From positions 1 through 64,000 of the forward strand of contig JAJEDY010000060.1 of the NCBI GenBank assembly GCA_022821275.1: a stretch of DNA of 64,000 bases, given 5' to 3'. The translations under genes and the position numbers were made by a program. Shown here piece after piece: positions 51,102-59,969 of the stretch. The stretch comes from Candidatus Latescibacterota bacterium (GTDB taxonomy: Bacteria; Latescibacterota; UBA2968). Under the pieces are notes generated by a model that saw only the letters and a list, made by a program, of their open reading frames with translations, did no database searches and had not been told where the DNA came from. Each line of letters begins with the position of its first letter. Position 1 is the stretch's first letter.

Positions 51102-53624
51102 ATGCTCAAAAATTACCTGACCATTGCCCTGCGAAATCTGGTACGCTACAAAATATACACCGCGATCAATGCCCTCGGTCTCGCAACGGGCATTGCATTT
51201 TGCCTGCTCACATTTCTCTATGTGCGGCACGAATGGACTTATGACCAGTTTCACGAAAAATCCGACCGCATTTTTCGACTCGGCATGTCTGGCGGAACGT
51301 TTGGCGGAAGAGACAATGCCACACATGTCCGACTATCGGATAAAATTGGACCACTTATGCGAGAAAACATCCCGCAATTCGCTCACGTTGTGCGAATCCA
51401 CGAAGGTCCAGGAACTATATCTCACGGCAATAACACCTTTGAAGTAAAATCTCTGTTCACCGACGAAGACTTTTTTCAACTATTCACGTTTCCACTCATT
51501 CACGGCGATCCCAAAACCGTGCTCGCAAACCCAAACAGTATTGTCTTAACGCACAGTGCGGCGCAAAAACATTTCGGACATAACCATGTTTTGGGGCAGG
51601 AAATCAGCATCCGCGACAAAGTCTGGAAAGAGGAAGAGAAGACTTTTGTCGTAGCGGGTATCGCACAGGATCCCCTTGAAAATTCCAGCATTCAATTCGA
51701 TCTGATTCTTTCCCACGCAAGCCGTCCGCCCTCCGGGCCCAAAATAACGTCATTTGTCATGAGACCAGACGGCAAAACCGAACGCAGAGAAATTAACTCG
51801 CCCGTCTTTTCAAGGGGAAAAAATGTCACTTATATACAACTCATTGACAACATACAACTGGCAGACGTGACGCCTGTTCTGGAGGCATTTGTTAAAGCAA
51901 ACAAAACCAATTTCGAGTCTAAACGCAAGACCCCAGACGCGACCTTGCACTTACAACCCATTGCAGATATCCATTTTGATCGCGAAATAACAAATGGACT
52001 TTCAGCACCGAGCAACCCCGCCTATTCCTACATCCTCGCGGGCATTGCCCTATCCGTATTGCTCGTGGCGTGCATCAATTTTACGAACCTCGCCATTGCG
52101 CGGTCTGCGACCCGAGCGCGAGAGGTGGGAATACGCAAAGTAGTGGGTGCGATGCGTTTTCAACTGATGAAACAGTTCTGGGGTGAGTCTTTGCTGCTCA
52201 CGGGCGTAGGAATGCTACTGGGACTTGCATTAACAGAATTTTTTCTTTCGACCTTCAACGCTTTGACACAGGTGAATTTAACGCTGGATTATCGGCCTTC
52301 TCTATCCGGCGTGCTCTTTGGCCTGTCGCTCTTATTGATTATCAGTCTGGTCTCGGGCATCTATCCGGCACTCGTGCTATCGGGTTTTGACCCCATTGCC
52401 GTTTTGAAGAACAGATTCAACATCGGCGGCAGGTCCTGGTCTGGTCGCGTCCTGATCGTTGGTCAGTTCGTCGTTGCGATTTTATTTTTAATTGCCACCC
52501 TTGTGATGTCTCGGCAGCTAACATTCTTAAAAGAAAAGAATCTGGGCTTGAATGAGTCACAGGTCGTATTGATAAAACCGCGGGGCTTGCCAACAGACCG
52601 TAAGCAACGCCATCTGATACTGCAACCCTTCAAGCAAGAACTCAAACGGCACCCTCAGATCGTAAACGTGACGCAATCGTATTTGTTTTCCCATCTGGAA
52701 GCAGACTCAGACACCCGCAAAAGCAATATTACATTTCCTAATGGAGACGTGGTGGAAAAATCCGAAATTTCTGTGGATTACGACTTTTTCGACACACTGG
52801 ACATCAATCTGCTGGCGGGGCGCAATTTTTCGCCAGATTTTGGTACGGACGCAAAACAGGCCGTTCTGGTCAATAAAACATTTGTCGAACGCGCGCAACT
52901 GGAACAACCTATCAATACAACATTGCCCATGACAAAGATGGTAGCCTATTTTGCGCTGGGAGATAGCTTGCCAAAACTCCAGCCAATAAAAAACCCCAAA
53001 ATTATCGGTATCGTAGATGATTTTCACTTACAGTCACTACATTATGCCCTGCCTCCTGTGGTAATATTTTTAGACGCAGCCAGCTATGCTGCCGATTTCC
53101 TTGTACGCATTCGCCCAGAACGCATATCCGAAACACTCGCCTTTATGGCTGAAAAATGGCAGTCTATTGCGGGCGATGCACCGTTTGATTACGTTTTCCT
53201 CGACGAAAATTTTGATCGCCTCTACCGCGAGGAAGAACGCTGGGGCACCATTGTCCAATACGCCTCCTTCTTCGCGCTCTTTGTCGCCTGCCTCGGGGTT
53301 CTGGGTCTCACATCCCTCGCCATTACCCGACGCACCAAAGAAATCGGCATCCGCAAAGTACTCGGCGCATCGAACCATCATATCGTCGCCTTATTATCCA
53401 GAGAATTTGTGGTACTTATTCTCATCGCCAATCTTATCGCCTGGCCCATCGCCCATTACGGTGTCGAGCACTGGTTGCGAGATTTTGCCTATCGCATCGA
53501 TGCGGGTATGGGCCTCTTTCTGATCGGCGGATTGCTCGTCTTTTTAACAGCCCTGCTCACCATCAGCGTTCAAGCCCTCAAAGCCGCACAGCGCAATCCC
53601 GTCCACGCCCTGCGATATGAATGA
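51102..53624 (+). CDS. FtsX/MacB-type ABC transporter permease
   Basis: 840 residues. The opening LKNYLTIALRNLVRYKIYT is characteristic of the large two-module permeases common in FCB bacteria. Architecture: TM1 (about 20-40), MacB-like periplasmic domain (about 45-300), three helices (about 310-430; YSYILAGIALSVLLVACINFTN), a second TM1 and periplasmic domain (about 450-690), then three helices ending QRNPVHALRYE. FtsX motifs RAREVGIRKVVGA and RTKEIGIRKVLGA occur at both modules. AGGAGGTTCTC precedes ATG 51102. No ATPase lies next to it, so it probably shares one encoded elsewhere. Expression is likely sigma-54 dependent. Possible roles are export of peptides or lipoproteins, or mechanotransmission; the substrate is unknown. 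Confidence 0.88.
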   Translation: MLKNYLTIALRNLVRYKIYTAINALGLATGIAFCLLTFLYVRHEWTYDQFHEKSDRIFRLGMSGGTFGGRDNATHVRLSDKIGPLMRENIPQFAHVVRIHEGPGTISHGNNTFEVKSLFTDEDFFQLFTFPLIHGDPKTVLANPNSIVLTHSAAQKHFGHNHVLGQEISIRDKVWKEEEKTFVVAGIAQDPLENSSIQFDLILSHASRPPSGPKITSFVMRPDGKTERREINSPVFSRGKNVTYIQLIDNIQLADVTPVLEAFVKANKTNFESKRKTPDATLHLQPIADIHFDREITNGLSAPSNPAYSYILAGIALSVLLVACINFTNLAIARSATRAREVGIRKVVGAMRFQLMKQFWGESLLLTGVGMLLGLALTEFFLSTFNALTQVNLTLDYRPSLSGVLFGLSLLLIISLVSGIYPALVLSGFDPIAVLKNRFNIGGRSWSGRVLIVGQFVVAILFLIATLVMSRQLTFLKEKNLGLNESQVVLIKPRGLPTDRKQRHLILQPFKQELKRHPQIVNVTQSYLFSHLEADSDTRKSNITFPNGDVVEKSEISVDYDFFDTLDINLLAGRNFSPDFGTDAKQAVLVNKTFVERAQLEQPINTTLPMTKMVAYFALGDSLPKLQPIKNPKIIGIVDDFHLQSLHYALPPVVIFLDAASYAADFLVRIRPERISETLAFMAEKWQSIAGDAPFDYVFLDENFDRLYREEERWGTIVQYASFFALFVACLGVLGLTSLAITRRTKEIGIRKVLGASNHHIVALLSREFVVLILIANLIAWPIAHYGVEHWLRDFAYRIDAGMGLFLIGGLLVFLTALLTISVQALKAAQRNPVHALRYE

Positions 53625-53711
53625 GATCGATTTTCCCATTTGACAGGACAGGGCAAATCGTGAATATTTAAAAAAGAGGAAATAGGAACCGTTGTTGACC
53701 AGGAGACTCAA

Positions 53712-54011
53712 ATGGCTCGCATAGATATTCCCAGAATCGCATATCCCCACATCGACCAAAATCCAGATATCCTCTCAGGTGAACCCATTATACGAGGAAC
53801 ACGCATTGGTGTGCGGCACATCGCAGAATGGGATCGCCGTGGATATAGTGTGGATGAAATTATCGCACAATACCCTCACTTGACCCAGGCACAGGTTCAA
53901 GATGCCCTGTCTTATGCTTTTGATCACAAGTCTGAAATTGATCAACTCATCCAGGAAAATACAGAAGACGCTGTTCGGTCAAAATATCAAGATAGCGCAT
54001 GGATGCCATAA
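53712..54011 (+). CDS. DUF433-family protein (VapB45-like antitoxin), orphan
   Basis: 99 residues. The DUF433 core is clear: HIDQNPDILSGEPIIRGTRIGVRHIAEW, then GYSVDEIIAQYPHLTQAQVQDALSYAFDH, a winged-helix-like fold. DUF433 proteins commonly pair with DUF5615 PIN-like toxins just downstream. None is found here; the next gene is 130 bp away with its own promoter. The protein may be a solitary antitoxin remnant or a regulator. CCAGGAGACTCAA precedes ATG 53712. Confidence 0.85.
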   Translation: MARIDIPRIAYPHIDQNPDILSGEPIIRGTRIGVRHIAEWDRRGYSVDEIIAQYPHLTQAQVQDALSYAFDHKSEIDQLIQENTEDAVRSKYQDSAWMP

Positions 54012-54072
54012 CCCATTGATTTTTATTTTTTAAAAAAGTTTAATTGTTTTCCATTAAACTGAAATATTTCCC

Positions 54073-54101
54073 TTGACACCTGTTCTTTTGTTTAGTATTT
54101 T
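54073..54101 (+). promoter_or_regulatory. Promoter for the 54144 gene
   Basis: Perfect TTGACA, a 17-bp spacer and TATTTT (54096-54101), 43 bp upstream of ATG 54144. Confidence 0.7.
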
Positions 54102-54143
54102 TACATAGAACGTTGAGACATAATCCTTCGACAGGAGGTAATC

Positions 54144-54440
54144 ATGGCAAGCGTTGAGATTCAGACCGAACGGGAGATTGGAGAAATTTTATTATCCGAT
54201 TTGAGTCGGGATTTGCTCAAAGTTGCCGACCGCATTCAGGCAGAGATGCCACAGGTACCTTTGGATGCTATTCGTCCCGATGCTCTGGCGCGCGTCGAAG
54301 CCGCCGAGCAAGCCGTCGATACTCTGGCACGAGATTTGAGCCAGGGACAAGGGGAACTCACAGAATGGCACGGTGCTCTGACGGATTACGAATCGGCCTG
54401 GTTTCAAGTCATTGAGTCTTTAGGAGTTCGCAATAATTAA
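54144..54440 (+). CDS. Small helical protein of unknown function
   Basis: 98 residues, almost entirely helical and acidic (EREIGEILLSDLSRDLLKVADRIQ...). GACAGGAGGTAATC before ATG 54144 is an excellent ribosome site and a consensus promoter stands upstream, so it is probably well expressed. No motif, signal peptide or membrane segment is visible, and I do not recognise a family. It lies 80 bp before a possible recombination-related gene on the same strand. Confidence 0.75.
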   Translation: MASVEIQTEREIGEILLSDLSRDLLKVADRIQAEMPQVPLDAIRPDALARVEAAEQAVDTLARDLSQGQGELTEWHGALTDYESAWFQVIESLGVRNN

Positions 54441-54519
54441 ACCACACATAAGCGTTTATTTTCGGCAATAAATAACCCGTAGTGTTGCCGATTTTCACGA
54501 AAGTATAGGAGAGAGAGCG

Positions 54520-55248
54520 ATGTCCCAACGAGATATGAAGGCGAATAACGCGAGCATACCTGCTTCAGAAGTTCAACCCATTGACCATACCAGGAAGCAG
54601 ATTGCAGAATCCGAAGGTTTTCCCATCGAGAAGATCGATGAGTTTGTAGTGTTCATCCAGAATGATCCCTACATCACATCTGCTGGCTTACAGTACAAAA
54701 TGTTGCAAACCTATAAGGCTGGCAAATTCGCGGTACAGGCTGTAATACCTTCCAAAGAAGAATACGCTCTATTGCGGAGGATGATGGGGTTAAAAGATGA
54801 AGAACCACTGGTGGTAATGCGCGGTGAAGTGTGGGTCGATGGGCTTGCGCGTCCATTTGTCGATTACGGCACCACAACACCTAAAAATCTCAAAGGATTT
54901 GTGCGGTTTTCAGATTACCCGCTCGAAATGGCGACGCGACGCGCCACCAATCGTGCGATGCGTTTGGCCACCGCAACGGGAATGTGTTCTGTCGATGAGC
55001 TTCAAGTCACATCAGACGCCGCACAGACCGGTGAAGGTGCTGAAGCGGTACCATCTGCCACGCGAAGTCAGATTGATCTGATTAAAAATCTGGGACGGAG
55101 TCCACGTCTAACAGAGCGCGAGCGCAAGCGATTGAAAACCCAGATTGATGGTGGACTGGATAGACGTCAAGCCTCCGAATTGATCCAAAAAATAAAAGCG
55201 AGATTAGACGTCCGGCGCAAAGCCGATGCACAACCTATAGCAGCTTGA
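54520..55248 (+). CDS. Possible ssDNA-annealing/recombination-like protein
   Basis: 242 residues, family not firmly recognised. The middle has LEMATRRATNRAMRLATATGM, similar in form to the Ala/Arg-rich helix of Rad52/ERF-type annealing proteins (pattern EA-x-x-RA-x-xRA). The C-terminal SATRSQIDLIKNLGRSPRL...LDRRQASELIQKIKARL resembles the short domain found at the ends of many phage single-strand annealing and DNA-binding proteins (T-x-x-Q-x-x-x-I-x-x-L...ASELI). Together they suggest DNA binding. GGAGAGAGAGCG precedes ATG 54520. No phage genes adjoin. Treat as a hypothesis. Confidence 0.55.
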   Translation: MSQRDMKANNASIPASEVQPIDHTRKQIAESEGFPIEKIDEFVVFIQNDPYITSAGLQYKMLQTYKAGKFAVQAVIPSKEEYALLRRMMGLKDEEPLVVMRGEVWVDGLARPFVDYGTTTPKNLKGFVRFSDYPLEMATRRATNRAMRLATATGMCSVDELQVTSDAAQTGEGAEAVPSATRSQIDLIKNLGRSPRLTERERKRLKTQIDGGLDRRQASELIQKIKARLDVRRKADAQPIAA

Positions 55249-55254
55249 TTTTGA

Positions 55255-55317
55255 GCCGGTTGTCGCGCGTATTCTTTCGTCAGGGGAGAGGGGAAGGATT
55301 TATAGCGGACAACCGGC
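55255..55317 (+). repeat. Perfect inverted repeat flanking 43 bp
   Basis: GCCGGTTGTC (55255-55264) and GACAACCGGC (55308-55317) are exact inverted copies, ending right before the terminator at 55319. This could close a structured 3' region or small RNA. Confidence 0.6.
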
Positions 55318-55318
55318 A

Positions 55319-55362
55319 AAACAAAAAAGCGGGAGCTCTTAAAGAGTCCCGCTTTTTTGTTT
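55319..55362 (+). terminator. Strong terminator after the 54520 gene
   Basis: AAACAAAAAAGCGGGA pairs with TCCCGCTTTTTTGTTT, with an inner CTCTT/AAGAG stem. Confidence 0.93.
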
Positions 55363-55383
55363 GTACGGCGAACAGTGCCCCAC

Positions 55384-55412
55384 TTGTGCTTTCGTTTCCT
55401 TTTGTGTATCAT
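55384..55412 (+). promoter_or_regulatory. Promoter for the TPR-GWxTD gene
   Basis: TTGTGC, a 17-bp spacer and TATCAT (55407-55412), 48 bp upstream of ATG 55460. Confidence 0.5.
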
Positions 55413-55459
55413 GGGGCAAGTTTACAGACGATCAAAAATGTGACAAAAGGCGTATTGTT

Positions 55460-57817
55460 ATGAAATCGATCATACTGGGAATTTTGTGCATCGCGCTGAC
55501 AGTAGCAGAGGGTCTGGCAAAAGAGGCTTCGCCAGTGGCCATTGCCTCGGCTGAGAGAGCATATCGTGAAGGCATGAAACACTTTGAGGCAGAAAATCTG
55601 GACGCGGCGCTTGTATCTTTTCAATCGGCAATTGCCCAGCACGAAAAATACGCACCCGCCTATGTGGGCCTGGGCCATGTCTATTTGAAACAGGGAAATT
55701 TGACCGAAGCGGAAAAGGCGTTTAAGAACGCGGTCTCAAAAAACAAGAAATACGCGCCAGCCTATAATGGATTGGGCCTGGTCTATAGCCAAAAAAAGAA
55801 CGAACTGCGTCGGGCCATTGCGTATTTTCGGGACGCAAATCGGGCAGATAAAAAATACTCGGAAGCGCAATATAACCTTGCGCAAACCCTGGAAAATTAC
55901 GGCAGCAGTGAGACCCTCAAAGCCTATCGCAATGTCTTAAAGATCGATCCCAAACACCCCAATGCAAACTATCGCATAGGGATACTGCTCGGCAAAGATG
56001 GAGAACGCGAAAAAGCCGTGCAGGCGTATCGCGATCAATTAGAAGCAAAACCGGATCACCTCGGCGCGCGCTTGAATCTGGGCATCGATCTGAAATTGCT
56101 CGGACAATTGCGAGAGGCACTTCAGCACCTGCTCAAAGTTGCAACAGTTGCCAGCGATTTTCAACGTCGAGCCGTATTGGAACTGGCACAGGTATTTCAA
56201 AGGGCAAAGGCATTTGACCAGTCTGCGCGATTATTTGAGTCATATATCAGACAGTTGCCCGAAAAAGAGCAAGAAACGTATTGCGATCTGAATCTCGTCA
56301 CATCGGGTCCCATTCTCAAGCAATATAACGATGCCGAGACACTCCCTCAAAAAAAGCACGTTTTTAGAACATTCTGGTCGCGCTTAGACCCGGCTCCCGT
56401 CACCGAAGCCAATGAACGGTTATTGGAACACTATCGCCGCGTCGCGTATGCGCGTGAATTTTTTGGGACACAGCGATTCCCCTGGGATGCGCGCGGCGAA
56501 GCCTATATTCGCTATGGCGCGCCCGACCATGTGAGCAATTCGGGCAATATCCAACTGGAACGAACAAAAAAATTAGTCGCCGTAAAAGAGCGGCTCATTC
56601 AAAAAGCCGGACCAGCAGTGGATCGGTTACTCAGAGCGCGAGCCGACGCGGTCGCATCGAGCATGGTAGGTATGCGCGGGCAATTGCCGCGCACAGGGGA
56701 TCGAAGTCCCGGCGCGCGCGGCGAACGACAACAAGTAACCAGTGGAACCATTTTGGGCTGGCCGGTATATCCGGTAGATGGGATATGGGAATACTGGATC
56801 TATGCAGATGTTGGCGATGGTATAGAAGTCGTATTTGAACAGCGCGTAAATCAAGGGGCGTGGGATTATGCCGATATACCGCTCGGTAGAGGGCGGATTG
56901 CCCGGATCTGGCAGGACATGCATCCGGAAATTGTCTTGAAACAGGTCGCAGTTCTTACACCGATGACATATCGCCCCGATTTCGCGACAGGTGCATTGGA
57001 TTTCTATCTCGCCTCATCTGCTTTTCGGGCACAAGAAGGTCTAACCGCACTCGAAATTTATTACGGTATTCCAACCGCACAGCTGCACTTTGCAGCCCGG
57101 CAAGATGGCGCGAGAATCGCACAATTAGACCGCGGCATTGTCGTTTACAATCAAACGGGCGAGCCCGTCTATCGCACGAGCCAGGAAATGGTACTGGGCG
57201 CATCGGGTGAAGCCGATCAGTCGCCTGGCGCTTACATGCCAGAGATGGATCGCTTATTTTTAACACCGGGCAATTATCGCATCTCCGTACAGGTTTTGGA
57301 TCGGAATTCCAGAAAATCACAGGTATATCACATCGACCGCGTCGTACCCGAATACGAAATAGACGACGAGTTAAAAATCAGCGATGTGGAACTCGCCGCC
57401 ACCATTAATGTGGCCGACAAGAGCCGGTTCCAAAAGGGCGATATCGAAGTGATCCCCATAGCCTCAAAAGCCTATTTGCCCGCGCAACCCGTGTTTATCT
57501 ATTTCGAAATTTACAACTTAACACGCAATGCCTTCGGCCAGACCAAATACCGCGTATCTTATGTGGTGCGATCGCGCGACCAAAAGACCATCGGCGCGCG
57601 AATTTTGGGTGGTGTGGGTAAAATGCTCGGACAAAAGAGCGAGCAGGGCGTTGTCTCAATCGAATACGAACAAGTGGGAACAGAGACACAAGAGCCGGGA
57701 TATCTCGAATTGGATATGTCGCGCTCTGAACCGGGCGAAAAAATCGTAGAAATCGCGATTGTAGATGAAACAACGGGCCAGACAGCAACCGCGACAGCGA
57801 CATTTGTCACTCAATAG
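55460..57817 (+). CDS. TPR protein with GWxTD domain
   Basis: 785 residues from ATG 55460 (AAAAGGCG upstream), with a signal peptide (SIILGILCIALTVAEGLAKEA). Residues 30-290 are tetratricopeptide repeats (YAPAYVGLGHVYLKQGNLTEAEKAF). The next block, FWSRLDPAPVTEANERLLEHYRRVAYAREFF with AYIRYGAPDHVS, is the GWxTD-domain region, seen in secreted proteins of Acidobacteria and FCB lineages. The rest is beta-rich. Family function is unknown; likely periplasmic and protein-binding. An Ala/Arg-rich insertion lies around residues 390-430. Runs directly into the glycerate kinase gene, 16 bp later. Confidence 0.85.
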   Translation: MKSIILGILCIALTVAEGLAKEASPVAIASAERAYREGMKHFEAENLDAALVSFQSAIAQHEKYAPAYVGLGHVYLKQGNLTEAEKAFKNAVSKNKKYAPAYNGLGLVYSQKKNELRRAIAYFRDANRADKKYSEAQYNLAQTLENYGSSETLKAYRNVLKIDPKHPNANYRIGILLGKDGEREKAVQAYRDQLEAKPDHLGARLNLGIDLKLLGQLREALQHLLKVATVASDFQRRAVLELAQVFQRAKAFDQSARLFESYIRQLPEKEQETYCDLNLVTSGPILKQYNDAETLPQKKHVFRTFWSRLDPAPVTEANERLLEHYRRVAYAREFFGTQRFPWDARGEAYIRYGAPDHVSNSGNIQLERTKKLVAVKERLIQKAGPAVDRLLRARADAVASSMVGMRGQLPRTGDRSPGARGERQQVTSGTILGWPVYPVDGIWEYWIYADVGDGIEVVFEQRVNQGAWDYADIPLGRGRIARIWQDMHPEIVLKQVAVLTPMTYRPDFATGALDFYLASSAFRAQEGLTALEIYYGIPTAQLHFAARQDGARIAQLDRGIVVYNQTGEPVYRTSQEMVLGASGEADQSPGAYMPEMDRLFLTPGNYRISVQVLDRNSRKSQVYHIDRVVPEYEIDDELKISDVELAATINVADKSRFQKGDIEVIPIASKAYLPAQPVFIYFEIYNLTRNAFGQTKYRVSYVVRSRDQKTIGARILGGVGKMLGQKSEQGVVSIEYEQVGTETQEPGYLELDMSRSEPGEKIVEIAIVDETTGQTATATATFVTQ

Positions 57818-57833
57818 GACAGGAGCAAATTCA

Positions 57834-59177
57834 ATGCGTATTTTTGATGTTGAAACCATGCGCGCACACGCGCGTGAGATTTTTGATATGGCAGTCAAAG
57901 CAGTTGATGCCGAACAGTGCGTGCGGCAATTTGTATCGCTGGATGGCGATATTTTGCACATAGGCGATCAAAATTATGATTTAAGTATTTACCGCCGCAT
58001 TCTGGTCGTGGGCACGGGCAAAGCCTCACCGCAAATGGGCGTAGCTCTGGAAGATATATTGGGTGATCGCATCTCCGGCGGATCTATGAATACAAAATAC
58101 GACCATGCATTGCCCCTGAAACATATCGACACAGTGGAATGCGGTCATCCCGTGCCCGATGAATCGGGAGTTGAAGGCGTCGGACGAATGGTGCATTTGC
58201 TGGAAGAAGCGGATGAAAACACGCTGGTAATTTGTTTGATCTCCGGGGGCGGCTCGGCACTTGCGCCCGCACCAGCTGACGGATTGACGCTTGCAGACAA
58301 GCAAGAGACGACGAGTCTATTGTTGGCCTGCGGTGCAAATATTGTAGAACTCAATGCCATCCGCAAACACCTATCGCGCTTAAAAGGTGGGGGATTAGCG
58401 CGTGCGGCTTTTCCCGCAACAGTAGTCGCACTGATGTTATCAGATGTAATTGGCGATCCCATGGATGTCATTGCATCTGGTCCCACGGTGCCGGATACCG
58501 CGACATTTAAGACGTGTATGGATATTCTGGACAAATACGAATTGGTCGATAAAATACCCGAAAGTGTTCGGCTGCGACTAAAAGCTGGTTTGGCTGGAGA
58601 TATTGAAGATACGCCCAAGCCCGGCGATGCGGCACTATCCAGAGTTCAAAATCTCGTGGTCGGCAGCAATGGTCTGGCAGTGGTTGCGGCGAATAACAAA
58701 GCAATGGAATTGGGGTATAATACGCTGGTATTATCTACCCGCATCGAGGGCGAGGCGAGAGAAGTCGCTTATGTATATGCGGGTATTGCCAAAGAAATTG
58801 TGACATCTGGACAGCCCATTACAGCACCGGCTTGCGTGATTGCCGGCGGCGAAACAACCGTATTGGTGCGCGGAGATGGCAAAGGCGGACGCAATCAAGA
58901 GATACCGCTATCGGGCGCGATTCAATTGGCAGGGTGGGACAATGTCGTACTGTTTAGCGGAGGCACCGATGGCACCGATGGACCAACCGATGCCGCGGGC
59001 GCCGTAGCCGATGGACAAACCATAGCGCGAGCAGAAGCACTGGGATTATCTGCGATCGCACATCTTAAAAACAACGATGCCTACCACTTTTTTAAGCCAC
59101 TGGATGACCTGATCATCACCGGAGCAACAGGAACCAATGTGGCAGACGTCGCGCTGGTAATGGTCGGAAATGCATAA
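57834..59177 (+). CDS. Glycerate 2-kinase (GckA/TtuD, MOFRL family)
   Basis: 447 residues from ATG 57834 (AGGAGC upstream); a longer frame overlaps the previous gene. Rossmann-like N-half: RRILVVGTGKASPQMG, ECGHPVPDESG, CLISGGGSALAPAP, NAIRKHLSRLKGGGLA, and LMLSDVIGDPMDVIASGP. The MOFRL domain at the end has SGGTDGTDGPTDAAGAV. It phosphorylates D-glycerate to 2-phosphoglycerate with ATP, feeding glycolysis from serine, tartronate or sugar-acid degradation; the sugar-acid dehydratase at 45 kb would fit such a network but is not linked. Confidence 0.93.
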   Translation: MRIFDVETMRAHAREIFDMAVKAVDAEQCVRQFVSLDGDILHIGDQNYDLSIYRRILVVGTGKASPQMGVALEDILGDRISGGSMNTKYDHALPLKHIDTVECGHPVPDESGVEGVGRMVHLLEEADENTLVICLISGGGSALAPAPADGLTLADKQETTSLLLACGANIVELNAIRKHLSRLKGGGLARAAFPATVVALMLSDVIGDPMDVIASGPTVPDTATFKTCMDILDKYELVDKIPESVRLRLKAGLAGDIEDTPKPGDAALSRVQNLVVGSNGLAVVAANNKAMELGYNTLVLSTRIEGEAREVAYVYAGIAKEIVTSGQPITAPACVIAGGETTVLVRGDGKGGRNQEIPLSGAIQLAGWDNVVLFSGGTDGTDGPTDAAGAVADGQTIARAEALGLSAIAHLKNNDAYHFFKPLDDLIITGATGTNVADVALVMVGNA

Positions 59178-59195
59178 CTTCGAGAAATATGCCTC

Positions 59196-59969
59196 ATGTC
59201 CAATTTAACCGAACCCATCCTCAACGAAGTCGAAGTCGATTATTTCCGGCGTCACGGGTATATCGTGCGCACCGATTTGATCACCGATGAGGAGCGCCGC
59301 GAATTTATCGGCCTATTTGACCGCGACCGCGAGCAATTTGTGTTTCGCTGGCATCCCTATGGCTACCACCAGCAGACCAATTACGACGCGCTCGTCACCA
59401 CGCCCAAATTTGATCGCGTGATCCGTCACCCAAAAATTCTCGCTGCAATCGAACAACTCATGGGTGGTCCGGTTTGCTTTGGCGAAATTGGCGCGCGTTA
59501 CATGCCCCCTTACGACGGCGAACTGCACCGCGGTTGGCATCGTGACCGCCCCCACTGGAATGAGCATCCATTCCGAATGGACTATATCCAGCTCCTGCTC
59601 TATCTCACAGACGTCGGCGCAGACACCCACTGCTTCTCACTCTCGCCCGAATCGGTCTATGAACCCACGCTCGAAGATAACGAAGCGCAACTCAAACGCG
59701 GCGGCATCGCCGATATTCACGGCCCCGCAGGCACGGTCTGTCTCTTCAATGTCGCGGCACTACACACGGCCACCACGCGGCCTACGAAATGCGACCGCAA
59801 AACCCTGCAAATCTACTACGGACACCGCGACCGCAAGTACCTGGCCAATGACTCCGTCATCCCCCCCATCTTCTGGCGCGACCACGAAGACCCCGAAGTG
59901 CGCGCCTTTTACGGCAACCTCAACGAAGTCTCCAATATCTACAACAAAGCATTTGGAATTCGGCCATGA
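59196..59969 (+). CDS. Phytanoyl-CoA dioxygenase (PhyH) family protein
   Basis: 257 residues. The Fe(II) facial triad is visible: His-Arg-Asp in GWHRDRPHW and distal His in AALHTATTRPT, with Arg for 2-oxoglutarate nearby (TKCDRKTLQIYYGH). Unlike the 43.3 kb paralogue it has the standard His-x-Asp. The substrate is unknown. Its stop overlaps the ATG of the TauD gene (ATGA), so two unrelated 2-oxoglutarate oxygenases are co-translated, followed by a membrane protein gene. That arrangement suggests sequential steps on one imported compound. Confidence 0.88.
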   Translation: MSNLTEPILNEVEVDYFRRHGYIVRTDLITDEERREFIGLFDRDREQFVFRWHPYGYHQQTNYDALVTTPKFDRVIRHPKILAAIEQLMGGPVCFGEIGARYMPPYDGELHRGWHRDRPHWNEHPFRMDYIQLLLYLTDVGADTHCFSLSPESVYEPTLEDNEAQLKRGGIADIHGPAGTVCLFNVAALHTATTRPTKCDRKTLQIYYGHRDRKYLANDSVIPPIFWRDHEDPEVRAFYGNLNEVSNIYNKAFGIRP

